64,000 nt of DNA, from the NCBI GenBank assembly GCA_035361075.1, contig DAOSBX010000009.1, forward strand, positions 1 through 64,000, given 5' to 3'. This stretch comes from Candidatus Hydrogenedens sp. GTDB taxonomy: Bacteria > Hydrogenedentota > Hydrogenedentia > Hydrogenedentales > Hydrogenedentaceae. The translations under genes were made by a program, and so were the position numbers. The notes beneath the pieces were generated by a model. The model saw only the letters and a list, made by a program, of their open reading frames with translations, did no database searches and was not told the DNA's origin. This document shows positions 33,756 through 43,790 of this stretch, in pieces (the first letter of the stretch is position 1; the number at the start of each line of letters is the position of its first letter).

Positions 33756-35537
33756 ATGAAACATATCCTTGAAGCACCGAATATGAACCATTTATGGGCA
33801 CGATTATTAATTGAAGAATTAAACAGAAATGGTATCTGTGGTTATTGTATTTCCCCTGGTTCACGGTCTACGCCATTGGCACTTGCAGTATCAGAACAAA
33901 AGGATGTGGTCCACCATGTGCATGTAGATGAGCGTGGAACAGGGTTTTATGCCTTAGGTTGGGCAAAAGCAGTTGGTAAACCAGTAGCCCTTATCTGCAC
34001 CTCAGGTACTGCTGTGGCAAATTATTATCCTGCTGTTGTAGAGGCATTTTTAGCACGGATACCACTTATTATTCTCACAGCAGACCGTCCTCCCGAGTTA
34101 CTTCAATGTGGTGCAAATCAGGCAATCGAACAGGTAAATATTTTTGGGGCTTATGTGCGTTGGTCGTTTACTCTGCCTTGCCCTGATTCTGCTATTTCTC
34201 CAGCAGTAGTTCTAACTACAGGTGGACAGGCAGTTTATCGTGCCTGTCGTGCACCATCAGGTCCTGTTCATATTAATTGTATGTTCCGTGAACCATTAGA
34301 ACCGATAGTTATAGAAGGAGATGTTCCGAAGGATTATATGAAACCAGTGGATATATGGCTTGCAAATAAGAAGCCATTTACACAATGGAACCTTCCAGAG
34401 ACAAGGCTAACCACTGAACAAGAGATCTTTGTTTTGGGAAAGATGGAAACAGTACGAGAAGGTCTCCTGGTTATTGGCGAATTAAGGAAAGAGCAGGAAA
34501 TTAAGTCCGCATATAATCTGGCAAAAGCATTACATTGGCCTGTTTTTGCAGATGTTACATCTGGTTTACGATTGAGTAGAAAAACAGAATTTTCCGTCCC
34601 TTATTATGACCAAATGTTACTCTTACCCGAATTTTATGAACGATTCAATCCACGCTTTGTTTTGCATATTGGCGGGACAATCACCTCAAAAAGGCTATTA
34701 GAATTTTTGGAGAGGAAACGTCCTGAATATATGTTGGTTGCAGACCACCCGTTAAGAACAGACCCTATACATCGCGTCTCGCATCGTTTTGAAACGGATA
34801 TTACTTCTTTTTGTGCGTGGTTAGCACCTGCGATGAGTCGGCGAGATATTTATCCATGGGGATTAGAGACAGTAGAATGGTCAAATTGTTTAGAGAATAT
34901 TGTTGAAGAATGGACATCAGAACAAAATGTGTTAAATGAAATAACCGTTGCACGATATATCTCCATGTGGAAACCTGAAAATACCGATTTGTTTTTAGGG
35001 AACAGTATGCCTATCCGCGACGCCGACATGTATGGTTCCAACTCAGGGTCTGATGGATTAGTTTTAGCAAATCGTGGTGCAAGTGGGATTGATGGGACTA
35101 TTGCAACATCCGCAGGCATCTCATTCGCAAGGAAACGGATAGTTACCTCTGTTATTGGTGATTTATCTGCAATTCATGACCTGAATTCTTTGTCATTGTT
35201 AACAACCAAAGGTGTAAAAGTTATTTTGATAGTTATCAATAATGATGGAGGAGGTATCTTTTCATTCCTACCTATTTCAGCATACCCTGAAACATTCGAA
35301 CGCTATTTTGGTGTACCACATGGATATCATTTTGAAGCAGGTGCAAAAATGTTTGGGATTCATTATGCAATTACTGATGCACCTGAAGAGTTTAAAAAGA
35401 TATATAGTGAGGCGATAAACAAAGAAGGTTCTACGTTAATTGAAGTGCCAACAAATCGACCCGAAAATTTGCAACTCCATAAGCAACTCCAAGAGCGATT
35501 AAAGAACGAATTACTAAAATGTATTCGTAAAAGTTAG
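33756..35537 (+). CDS. menD: 2-succinyl-5-enolpyruvyl-6-hydroxy-3-cyclohexene-1-carboxylate synthase MenD
   Basis: 593 residues, a thiamine diphosphate enzyme that joins isochorismate and 2-oxoglutarate in menaquinone synthesis. The N terminus has the family signature YCISPGSRSTPLALAV and the catalytic Glu59 in HVDERGTGFYALGWAK. TADRPPELLQCGANQAIEQ follows, and the cofactor-binding motif is VIGDLSAIHDLNSL with IVINNDGGGIFSFLP. GGAG seven bases before the ATG supports the start. Its overlap in purpose with menF shows a classical Men pathway; the later genes menC, menE and menB are not in the window. It converges on a helicase-associated gene with only 18 bases between stops. Confidence 0.94.
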   Translation: MKHILEAPNMNHLWARLLIEELNRNGICGYCISPGSRSTPLALAVSEQKDVVHHVHVDERGTGFYALGWAKAVGKPVALICTSGTAVANYYPAVVEAFLARIPLIILTADRPPELLQCGANQAIEQVNIFGAYVRWSFTLPCPDSAISPAVVLTTGGQAVYRACRAPSGPVHINCMFREPLEPIVIEGDVPKDYMKPVDIWLANKKPFTQWNLPETRLTTEQEIFVLGKMETVREGLLVIGELRKEQEIKSAYNLAKALHWPVFADVTSGLRLSRKTEFSVPYYDQMLLLPEFYERFNPRFVLHIGGTITSKRLLEFLERKRPEYMLVADHPLRTDPIHRVSHRFETDITSFCAWLAPAMSRRDIYPWGLETVEWSNCLENIVEEWTSEQNVLNEITVARYISMWKPENTDLFLGNSMPIRDADMYGSNSGSDGLVLANRGASGIDGTIATSAGISFARKRIVTSVIGDLSAIHDLNSLSLLTTKGVKVILIVINNDGGGIFSFLPISAYPETFERYFGVPHGYHFEAGAKMFGIHYAITDAPEEFKKIYSEAINKEGSTLIEVPTNRPENLQLHKQLQERLKNELLKCIRKS

Positions 35538-35555
35538 GGCTATTTCAATAAATAT

Positions 35556-37397
35556 CTACTCTACAACAAAGCCTTCTTTTTCGAGGAGTGTTTTTATTTC
35601 TTTTAGGAGTTTACCTTTGGCATAGAGCATTTGATTTTCAGATACGTGATGAAAAATATTAGAGAGCCGTTTCCTGTGGAGTAAGTCTGCAATGACAACA
35701 GAATCACTCGTTTCAATTAGGATAACGGGGCGAATCTTAACACGCTTTGCGGTATGCGACCAATCTTCAATTGTTGAAATCAGAATATCTGGAATATGTT
35801 GATTACGTGCCAGTTGTATTAATGACTGAATAAAATAATTGTGGTCTGCACCTCTTTGAAGTCCCCGTAAAAATGATTCTTTGGTCAATTTGTAGATAGT
35901 TACAGGCCCCGCAGAACTCTTCTTTTCTGTAAATAGTTCAATCCAAACTAATTTTATAGGGTCTGTTTCTACAGTTGGAGCGATAATCTCAAAATTAGGC
36001 TGGACTATAATTTCATTTTTACGGGAGTATTGTTTTTTAAGCTTTTCTGAGGGTTCCTCATTTGATAGAAGATATTCTCCCAAATCATTAATTTTTATAT
36101 AAGTATTTTCCTTTACTGTGCCTATTTCAACAATGCCACTCCAATGATACAACCCTTTGATTGTAAGCATACATCCTTCTACATCATATTCCTGACTTTC
36201 AGGCTCATATCTCCATGCATCTAATTTTTCAACAATATGGTATTTTGATGAATCTAAATAAAGAGAAACGACCCGTTGTGAAAATTCTTTAAGAGAATAC
36301 CATGTCTGAGGTTTCAGGGCTCTTAATTCTGTATTTATCACAGAGGCAAGTAAATCGGTTCTATGTTTTTTCATTAGGTTAACGATGGCTTTCTGCCTTT
36401 CAAGGAGTGTTAATTTCGATACTTCTTCGAGATTAGCAACACGTATTGTGTCATCTACCTGAGCAGTCCATCCTAATTCCCCAGCCATCCATAAGTATGA
36501 ATGTACTGAGACCCCAGTATCTGCTGAATCGTCTTGATAAACACGTTGGCTATCTGTTTTTGAAATCTGACCAGAGGGAGTTAAATGGAGAGGTGTCACT
36601 GCAATATCGGCAAGGAGCTTCGACATTTTTTCTGCTAACTGAATTCCATAATTTATAATTTTGGTTGGTCTAACTTTGGCTGGCTCCATCGCCTGCTTAA
36701 AGTGCTCTTTCAGATTTTTTATTTTTTCCTTGTGATGTCGGATTTCAGCCAGAATGGCAATGTGTCGGTTCAACTTATTTTGTCCGTTGAAACGGAACAG
36801 TTCAAAAAGAACGAACTGATTTAATAGTTCTTCGAGGGAATCTTCTATTTCTGAATTGCTGTAATTTGAAAACTTCTGACGTATTTGGGATATGGGCAAT
36901 ATTCCCATTTTGTTTTGCCAGACGAAATCAAAAATTTCTTTGGCTAAGTCTGAAAAAAATCCACTTGCAACATATTCAAGAACAGAATCTGGTGTTTTGT
37001 AAATCTTTGATACCAAATCATGAGCCAACGAACTCCAGCCTACTACACGATTTACTCGCAGTTTCTGTTCTAATTCTCTACGTTCTGCGTTTGACAGTTC
37101 CTGTATCGCCTTAAATATAGATACAATATCTCCATGACTATTTAAGTTGTTGCGAACTCTTATTATGAGTGGAAGCGATTCTGGAACAATTTTTATTCGA
37201 TTTAAATCGAAAAAGAAGAGTTTTGGGTATTTTTTGTAAAGGTAATTTACGGTTTCTTCCGTTATTTCAAGTCGATTCGCTAAATAATGAGATGTCAGAC
37301 CACCACGGCTATTTGCAAGAAGTTCTAATGCCATATTAAAAGCCGTTTGATCCATGCCTTCAAATACAGATAGGAGAGAAATACTATACCTCATCAA
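35556..37397 (-). CDS. helicase-associated (XPB/Ssl2 N-terminal-like) protein without helicase motor
   Basis: 613 residues. The C-terminal part (IIVQPNFEIIAPTVETDP, and VILIETSDSVVIADLL near the end) matches the helicase-associated domain found in XPB/Ssl2-type proteins and in bacterial stand-alone relatives. No Walker A or B motif is present, so there is no ATPase. The N terminus (about 1-110) has winged-helix-like helices (LTSHYLANRLEITEETVNYLY). The protein is probably DNA-bound and may work with a separate XPB-like helicase coded elsewhere. The gene stands alone, convergent with menD and divergent from the esterase gene. The length is normal for the stand-alone family. Confidence 0.7.
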   Translation of the reverse strand: MMRYSISLLSVFEGMDQTAFNMALELLANSRGGLTSHYLANRLEITEETVNYLYKKYPKLFFFDLNRIKIVPESLPLIIRVRNNLNSHGDIVSIFKAIQELSNAERRELEQKLRVNRVVGWSSLAHDLVSKIYKTPDSVLEYVASGFFSDLAKEIFDFVWQNKMGILPISQIRQKFSNYSNSEIEDSLEELLNQFVLFELFRFNGQNKLNRHIAILAEIRHHKEKIKNLKEHFKQAMEPAKVRPTKIINYGIQLAEKMSKLLADIAVTPLHLTPSGQISKTDSQRVYQDDSADTGVSVHSYLWMAGELGWTAQVDDTIRVANLEEVSKLTLLERQKAIVNLMKKHRTDLLASVINTELRALKPQTWYSLKEFSQRVVSLYLDSSKYHIVEKLDAWRYEPESQEYDVEGCMLTIKGLYHWSGIVEIGTVKENTYIKINDLGEYLLSNEEPSEKLKKQYSRKNEIIVQPNFEIIAPTVETDPIKLVWIELFTEKKSSAGPVTIYKLTKESFLRGLQRGADHNYFIQSLIQLARNQHIPDILISTIEDWSHTAKRVKIRPVILIETSDSVVIADLLHRKRLSNIFHHVSENQMLYAKGKLLKEIKTLLEKEGFVVE

Positions 37398-37516
37398 TGC
37401 ACGCCTTTATAAACTTATTTCCTTGCACCAGGTAAACATAACATTATATAGTAAATACATAATTAGTTCAAATTACGTTACATTTTGAATATTCCCAGGA
37501 TAAAGGAGATTATTAG

Positions 37517-38374
37517 ATGAGTTTTATTATTTTGCCAAAAATTACATTCAGAAGAAGATTGTCGTTGTATTGTTTCTATGCTGTAGTTTTAACTGTTCTA
37601 ATATTTTCGATAGGTTGTGCTCATTGCAAGGAGCAGATGTTGTATAGGCAGAAAGCGGGAATGTGTACAGGTTTTATTAATAAGACTCTGGATAACGGTA
37701 AATTAATGAAAAGATATGTTGTATATGTCCCGTATGGTTATCAGCCTGATACTAAAATACCTATGATTTTATTTCTCCATGGAGCAGGTGAACGTGGTCA
37801 AAATGGATTGTTGCAAACAGAAGTAGGGCTTGCTACTTCAATTCGACGGCATCCAGAACGGTGGAATGCCATAGTAGTATTCCCTCAATGTCCTGCAGGT
37901 AGATTTTATAACGAAATGGTGGATGATATTGATATGTGTGTTGAAAAAACGCGAAAAGAATATAACATTGATGATAAAAGAATATATCTGACGGGATTAT
38001 CTATGGGTGGTTTCGGAACGTGGATTTATGGTGCGAAACGTGCAGATTTATTTTCTGCATTAGTGCCTATCTGTGGTGGTGGTGAATTATCATTTATTAA
38101 ACAGAGATTAGGGAGAGAAGATATTCCGGACGAAACACCGGAGGAAGTAACGCAGAGGATTCAAATACTAAAGGAAATGCCAATATGGGCATTTCATGGT
38201 GCAGATGATGATGTTGTTCCCGTGGAATGCACTCGAGATTTTGTTAAAAAGATAGTGGATGCTGGCGGAACAAAAATAAAGTACACTGAATATCCGGGAG
38301 TGAAACATAATAGTTGGGTTAAGGCTTATGAAGAGATAGAACTTCCTCAATGGTTGTTTTCACAACATAAGTAA
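37517..38374 (+). CDS. alpha/beta hydrolase esterase, probable lipoprotein
   Basis: 285 residues. The N terminus has a hydrophobic segment ending SIGC (Cys34), an acceptable lipobox. The rest is a prolyl-oligopeptidase/dienelactone-hydrolase-like esterase: FLHGAGERG forms the oxyanion region, GLSMGGFG holds nucleophile Ser162, GADDDVVPVE the acidic residue and GVKHNSW the catalytic His264. Such exported enzymes remove acyl groups from plant polysaccharides or act as depolymerase-like esterases. AAGGAG eight bases before the ATG sets the start. It is divergent from the helicase-associated gene and may be transcribed with the unknown gene 86 bases downstream. Confidence 0.88.
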   Translation: MSFIILPKITFRRRLSLYCFYAVVLTVLIFSIGCAHCKEQMLYRQKAGMCTGFINKTLDNGKLMKRYVVYVPYGYQPDTKIPMILFLHGAGERGQNGLLQTEVGLATSIRRHPERWNAIVVFPQCPAGRFYNEMVDDIDMCVEKTRKEYNIDDKRIYLTGLSMGGFGTWIYGAKRADLFSALVPICGGGELSFIKQRLGREDIPDETPEEVTQRIQILKEMPIWAFHGADDDVVPVECTRDFVKKIVDAGGTKIKYTEYPGVKHNSWVKAYEEIELPQWLFSQHK

Positions 38375-38460
38375 GTGTAGTCAAATATGATATATTGTTA
38401 ATCGTTTATCGTTGTGTAATTGTCAAATAATTCACTTACAAATATATAGGTAAAGTAACT

Positions 38461-39948
38461 ATGTTTAGTTCTAAAAAGAAAGGATTACGGTCTTTTCGAA
38501 GTGTTTTAATCCTGCTTATAGTTATTTTGGTGCTTCCACTCATTATCCTGTTTATTGTAAAAGAGTATTTTGCTGCACCACCGATTTGTTTTGAATATGA
38601 TAATATAATCAGAAGAACACGTTCTTCTGAAAATGGATATGTGTATTACGTTGCTGCAAACAACCTCGCAGAGAGACTTACTCGTGGGTATTTCCGCACA
38701 ATGAAATGGAAACAATTTATTTCTGATATTACAGACAAATATGTCCTTGAACAAATGGATAGTAAAGATATCATAATGGATGTGGTGGAATATCTTCGCT
38801 ATTACAAACTTTTAGTCAGTGAAAAATGTATTTTAGGAGAATTTGATTCATATTCAAAACATACAGATTGGTTCAATATTCCTGCAAATCCTAATCCCCA
38901 AGGAAAATCCATAGGAGAGATAGCAAAACAAATAGGAGGCATTGCTATTTATCCAGAGCATAATTGGAAAGAGGATCTCTTACAGCATTCTCACTCTGTT
39001 TTAGATAATATCAAGAAAGCCAATCAAAGTAAGTATGTTATACCTTATTTTGTTATGAAAGAAGGTAAATTTATTAACCTATTTGATTATGAGATACTGC
39101 TCATTGAGTTGGCAAACATCCTTATCTATTTAGAGCAAGGAGACTATGATTCAGCCTTAGAATGGATACAGGGATTCCATTATTTAATTTATAGGTTGGG
39201 GGTATATTCTATAGATAATCAAGTATCATTACAATTTTTATATGTTGTAGATACAATACTATCTTATCCTGGTTTACCTGACTCTTTTTATAATGATTTA
39301 TTATGTTTATTGATAGAGACAAAAGAGTCGGTTAAATCGATAGATTTCAGATCAGTATACTTAAGATATATTTTTGAACTTGAGTCAGCATTTGTCAGTT
39401 ATAATGAAGGTTTGACTGACCAAAATCCAATAAATGGAATCCAAAATTCATTTAAAGTCTTTTTTGCATACACCAATACTGCTCGTCTATTAGAGAAGTA
39501 TGGAAAAACTTTTGAGGCATCAACATGGGAAGATGTTGAAAAAGCGGTATTATATAAACAAGGAAAAATGAGTGAGGCAATAGAAGAGATAAGAATGAAT
39601 AATGCAAAATATAATTTATATCATTTCCATTGGTTGTTTAATTCTGGGGAACTCTGGGAAAGTATTTTGAGGCAACGAAATACAGTTTTATCTGCAATAT
39701 ATGGGTCTATTATAAAAGTATTATTGGAAAAATACCGGATAAATAACGGGAATTATCCTGCCTCTTTAAATGATGTTGTTGGGTCATATTTGTCAGATGA
39801 AGAAATAAAATGGATATTAACCTACCTTGAAATACAACTTTCCCAGTGGAAATATTATATTGATTATTATCCTTTTCCCAAACTACAAAGTACGCCAGAT
39901 AAACGTACTCCCAATAGAGATGCTTACCGAATAAGGACAAGTAACTGA
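38461..39948 (+). CDS. membrane-anchored protein of unknown function
   Basis: 495 residues. One transmembrane helix near the N terminus (VLILLIVILVLPLIILFIV) with basic residues before it leaves a large extracytoplasmic part. That part is mainly helical and contains no catalytic motif I recognise. Near the C terminus KYRINNGNYPASLNDVV is a motif seen in many uncharacterised proteins of Planctomycetota and related bacteria, where a sequence like this is followed by a short beta region reminiscent of pseudopilins. ENGYVYYVAANNLAERL near the N terminus also fits such proteins. No clear ribosome binding site. Probably co-transcribed with the esterase. Confidence 0.75.
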   Translation: MFSSKKKGLRSFRSVLILLIVILVLPLIILFIVKEYFAAPPICFEYDNIIRRTRSSENGYVYYVAANNLAERLTRGYFRTMKWKQFISDITDKYVLEQMDSKDIIMDVVEYLRYYKLLVSEKCILGEFDSYSKHTDWFNIPANPNPQGKSIGEIAKQIGGIAIYPEHNWKEDLLQHSHSVLDNIKKANQSKYVIPYFVMKEGKFINLFDYEILLIELANILIYLEQGDYDSALEWIQGFHYLIYRLGVYSIDNQVSLQFLYVVDTILSYPGLPDSFYNDLLCLLIETKESVKSIDFRSVYLRYIFELESAFVSYNEGLTDQNPINGIQNSFKVFFAYTNTARLLEKYGKTFEASTWEDVEKAVLYKQGKMSEAIEEIRMNNAKYNLYHFHWLFNSGELWESILRQRNTVLSAIYGSIIKVLLEKYRINNGNYPASLNDVVGSYLSDEEIKWILTYLEIQLSQWKYYIDYYPFPKLQSTPDKRTPNRDAYRIRTSN

Positions 39949-40102
39949 ACGGGAAATAGGAATATACAGTAGTTGAAACGGTATTAACTCTATTTGCTAT
40001 AAAGACATAGAGATATGTAAAGTTAAAGGATAGCAAAATGTGTTCAATAGAGTGTTGTATTGTCCAATGAGTACATAAAAGTAATGAATAAAGGAAAGAT
40101 AA

Positions 40103-41710
40103 ATGTCTCAATTTACATTAATTGATTGGTGTGTCCTAATAATTTATTTTTTGTCCATGGCAGCAATGGGACCTTTATTTGCCCATCGTGGAAAAAGTAC
40201 GGAAGGCTATTTTCTTGGGGGTAGGTCTTACCCAGGCTGGCTTATAGGCTTGTCTATGTTTGCTACGAGTATCAGTTCCATTACTTTCGTTGCCTATCCA
40301 GCAGATGCATATAAAACAGCATATTTACGCTTTTTATTATGTTTAATGCTTCCAGTTGGTGTATATTTAGCCAGTTTGATATTTCTACCGTTTTACCGTA
40401 AAGCAGGGATTGTATCCGCTTTTGAATATCTTGAAGGGCGGTTTGGACCTGGTACCCGTGCTTATGCGGCCACTGCATTTGTTATTGGGCAATTAATTCG
40501 GATTAGTTTAATCCTGTATCTTGTGAGTTTACTTGTCTATGAGATGACGCACTTAAATCCGTATTTATGTGTGCTTATCGGGGGAATTGTTACATCCTTT
40601 TACACTGTGTTGGGTGGTATTGAGGCAGTTATCTGGACAGACTTTATACAATCATTTCTATTATGGGCAGGTGGCTTTGTATGTTTAGGAATGGTCTTAT
40701 ATAGTATCCCTGGCGGACTGGGGACGGTACTTCATGAAGCCATGGCAGATGGGAAATTTATGTTAGGAGATTTAAACCCTGCAACAGGTGCTTTAGAACC
40801 TGCAAAATGGGGCTTTTCGCTATCAGAAAAGACGATTCTCATGCTCCTTATAATGGGAGTTGCCCAGTGGTTGACGGAATATAGTAGTAATCAGAATGTA
40901 ATACAAAAATATGTTGCAACAAAGAGTGAAAAAGACGCTTTTAGTGCTATATGGATTTGCTGTCTATGTAGTGTGCCAACCTGGGGCTTTTTTATGTTCC
41001 TTGGTACAAGTCTGTATGTATATTACAAGATTTTTCCAGACGCACAGGCTCATGCAATGTTGACAGGACAGGCAAAGGCGGAACAGATATTACCCTATTT
41101 TGTAATTAATGTATTACCGACGGGACTTTCAGGATTGGTGATTGCAGGTGTTCTTGCTGCAGCGATGTCTTCCCTGTCTTCCAGTATTAATGCTATCTCG
41201 GCAGTAAGTATTGTGGATATTTACAAACGACACTTTGTAAAAGGGCGTTCAGACCAGCATTATGTATGGGCGGCAAAAACAATATCCATCATTAGTTCTT
41301 TGATTATGATTGGAGGGGCTTTCCTTCTTTTAATAGCAGAAAGTAAAACATTACAGGATACCGCAACAAAACTCGCATCAATTACAGGTGGAGGACTTTT
41401 GGGACTGTATGTCTTAGGTTTCATGACCAAACGTGGAGATGGGAGGGCAGTTTTTGTGGGTATCATTATTACTGTTTTGTTTTCAACCTATATTGCCCTA
41501 ATAGAATTAAAATTGATTACAAAAGATTTGTTTATGAGCTGGGGTTTGTCTGAAGGTGTGAGTAAATTCCTTGCTCAGCCGATGGATACTTATTACGCAG
41601 GTTTGACAGGAAATATTATCATCTTCATTATTGCTTATGTTTTGGCAATTACTCTATTACCCGAGAAGCCGAGAGATTTAAAAAACCTGACGATATGGAC
41701 ACGCAACTAA
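40103..41710 (+). CDS. sodium:solute symporter family transporter
   Basis: 535 residues with about 13 hydrophobic segments, belonging to the SSS family (SGLT fold). The family's opening pattern is clear: STEGYFLGGRSYPGWLIGLS then MFATSISSITFVAYPADAY. QSFLLWAGGF and AAAMSSLSSSINAISAVSIVDIY carry the conserved sodium- and substrate-site regions. Substrates in such genomes are usually sugars, sialic acid or organic acids; here the neighbours (a metallophosphatase and sugar-nucleotide genes) suggest a sugar. GGAAAG lies about five bases before the ATG. An imperfect AT-rich repeat (two AAATATATTT copies) follows the gene. Confidence 0.92.
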   Translation: MSQFTLIDWCVLIIYFLSMAAMGPLFAHRGKSTEGYFLGGRSYPGWLIGLSMFATSISSITFVAYPADAYKTAYLRFLLCLMLPVGVYLASLIFLPFYRKAGIVSAFEYLEGRFGPGTRAYAATAFVIGQLIRISLILYLVSLLVYEMTHLNPYLCVLIGGIVTSFYTVLGGIEAVIWTDFIQSFLLWAGGFVCLGMVLYSIPGGLGTVLHEAMADGKFMLGDLNPATGALEPAKWGFSLSEKTILMLLIMGVAQWLTEYSSNQNVIQKYVATKSEKDAFSAIWICCLCSVPTWGFFMFLGTSLYVYYKIFPDAQAHAMLTGQAKAEQILPYFVINVLPTGLSGLVIAGVLAAAMSSLSSSINAISAVSIVDIYKRHFVKGRSDQHYVWAAKTISIISSLIMIGGAFLLLIAESKTLQDTATKLASITGGGLLGLYVLGFMTKRGDGRAVFVGIIITVLFSTYIALIELKLITKDLFMSWGLSEGVSKFLAQPMDTYYAGLTGNIIIFIIAYVLAITLLPEKPRDLKNLTIWTRN

Positions 41711-41796
41711 ATATATTTATGGATAATTGTAACAAATATATTTTTATGGGGTTTAATTAATAAAAAATTAGCCCTATAATTGTAAAGGAATTTATA

Positions 41797-43752
41797 ATGA
41801 CGAAGACCTTTTTATCGAGGCGTGATTTTCTTTCAACCTCATGTATTTTGGCTTCTATAGGTCCTCTGGCTTTTATTCGTTCCGCTTATACTGATACAGG
41901 AAGAGAAGAGGCAAATCTTAAAGGTTTTATTATTTCGGATGCCCATTTTGGTTGGGATAATCCTAAACAGCCATCTGTAGAAGTGTTAAAGGAAAATATG
42001 AAGAATATCCTAAATACTTTCCCTAATTTAAATTTACTGATTGATACAGGGGATGCTCATCATAATACCGCAAAAATAGAAAACTTGGCGGAATGGATAC
42101 AGGTTGTTTCGGAAGGTTGTGGAGTGGTGCCCCTTTTTTATGTGCCTGGCAATCATGAGATTTCTCACAACAACCGTGAAAACAGGGAATACCGTTCCGC
42201 ATGCTTGGGTAGTTTACCATGCAGACCTTATTACAGCTTTAGCTTGAGGGGAATTCATTTTATATCTTTACCCCAAATGATGGGTGCTAATTATGTTTCT
42301 CGGGAAGCATTAGAGTGGGTTCGATTAGACCTGAAAGCCCATAAGGACGAGACAACTATAATCCTCAGTCACAATGCCCTTAAAGGGACAACATGTCCGC
42401 ACGATGATACTGGCTATCGGATGGTTGCTAACTCAGAAGAGGTCATATCTTTACTTCGTGAGCATTCTCAGATTATCCTCTGGATGCATGGGCATAACCA
42501 TACATGGGAAATTCTTCCTCGGTGGCAGAAATGGTTCGTGTCAAATGGAAGGTTCGGAGGTTTTCCTCCAAAGGAACCATTTGGAGGTGAACGCATTGGA
42601 GGTATTTATTTTGAAATAAGTAAGGAAGGCATCTACATTCGTGCATGGTGTAGTTCGGATAAAAAGTTTTTTGATGAGATAGACCCAACATATCAACACT
42701 TAAATCTTCATATTCCAATTTCTACTTCCTATGATAGGAACAAGCCATCCTCTATTGCTTATGGCGTTGGACTAAGTCGTAATGGACAAAAGACACCGAT
42801 GTATAGACATTATATTGGTAAAGATGTTCAGACTCAGGTGTATTTCATGGGTGTTGATGATGTGTGGTTTAATGAAAATTTGGACATGACTGCTTATGGA
42901 GAACGACCTTCCGGTGGGAAAATGTTGCCAGCAATAGACATCGTTGCATATGAGAATAAAAAAGAAATGAAATGGCAATGGGATAACCCAGGTTTGTTCC
43001 TTTCGTCAGGGGATAATTATACAGGTGTGATGACTCCACGGAGAGGGGATGCTCAATTTGCGTATTATCCTACCGCTCCTAAAGAGAAGTATGTTGCACA
43101 TTTACGAGCGTATGCTCATTCTACAAATACAGAGGTGTATATTGTTTGGAGAATTTATCAAAGTAATGGAACCTTACTCTTGGAAAAGAAAGAGGATGTT
43201 TCCCTGCTTGAGAAGGGATATAATGATGTCTTTTCAAAATTTGAGGTTCCAGAGTTTTCGAATGTCGAAACGGTTAATACAAATGAAAATAGTGATTTGC
43301 AATTACTCATTTCCGCAGAGAGTGTCTTTCGAAATACAGGTGAGGGTGTGCGAGTAGAACAATTACAAATAAAAATGGACAAATCTGAACCGTTTACAAT
43401 AAATCCAGGGATTATCATCGGAGGCGATACTTATTCGCATAAGGGGCTATTAAAGGCAGGTGAATTTGTGGAATTGGCGATACCTACAAACATAGATTCG
43501 CGGTTCGTGGCAACTTCTATTGCAGAAGGAAATGGATTGGTTACCTACTTAATAAAAGAAACAGGTGTTGAATTTCAGGTAAGAAATGCGACAATTGCCA
43601 GAAAAGACAATACCTACCAAATTGGTTTACTTCGTGCTCAATTTGGAGCATACAAACCCGCTATAGCCATAGCACCGTTGGTAAAATCAGAAATCGAACC
43701 ATTTGTGAAACAAATCCAAAATATGCAAGAATTTCGATATTTATCCTACTAA
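41797..43752 (+). CDS. exported calcineurin-like metallophosphoesterase
   Basis: 651 residues with a Tat-type N terminus (SRRDFLSTSCILASIG). The phosphoesterase domain has all five blocks: SDAHFGWD (Asp48, His50), DTGDAHH (Asp86), PGNHE (Asn119, His120), LSHNAL (His192) and MHGHNHTW (His233, His235). These bind two metal ions. The C-terminal half (about 290-651) is a set of beta-sandwich-like regions with no catalytic motif, perhaps for substrate binding. Exported in folded form, it should cleave phosphoesters outside the cytoplasm. AAAGGA precedes the ATG. It sits 86 bases after the symporter and 38 before the RmlD-like gene, which suggests one operon. Confidence 0.88.
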   Translation: MTKTFLSRRDFLSTSCILASIGPLAFIRSAYTDTGREEANLKGFIISDAHFGWDNPKQPSVEVLKENMKNILNTFPNLNLLIDTGDAHHNTAKIENLAEWIQVVSEGCGVVPLFYVPGNHEISHNNRENREYRSACLGSLPCRPYYSFSLRGIHFISLPQMMGANYVSREALEWVRLDLKAHKDETTIILSHNALKGTTCPHDDTGYRMVANSEEVISLLREHSQIILWMHGHNHTWEILPRWQKWFVSNGRFGGFPPKEPFGGERIGGIYFEISKEGIYIRAWCSSDKKFFDEIDPTYQHLNLHIPISTSYDRNKPSSIAYGVGLSRNGQKTPMYRHYIGKDVQTQVYFMGVDDVWFNENLDMTAYGERPSGGKMLPAIDIVAYENKKEMKWQWDNPGLFLSSGDNYTGVMTPRRGDAQFAYYPTAPKEKYVAHLRAYAHSTNTEVYIVWRIYQSNGTLLLEKKEDVSLLEKGYNDVFSKFEVPEFSNVETVNTNENSDLQLLISAESVFRNTGEGVRVEQLQIKMDKSEPFTINPGIIIGGDTYSHKGLLKAGEFVELAIPTNIDSRFVATSIAEGNGLVTYLIKETGVEFQVRNATIARKDNTYQIGLLRAQFGAYKPAIAIAPLVKSEIEPFVKQIQNMQEFRYLSY

Positions 43753-43790
43753 TACAAGAGTAAAAGCAGTACAATATAGGGAAAGATGAT

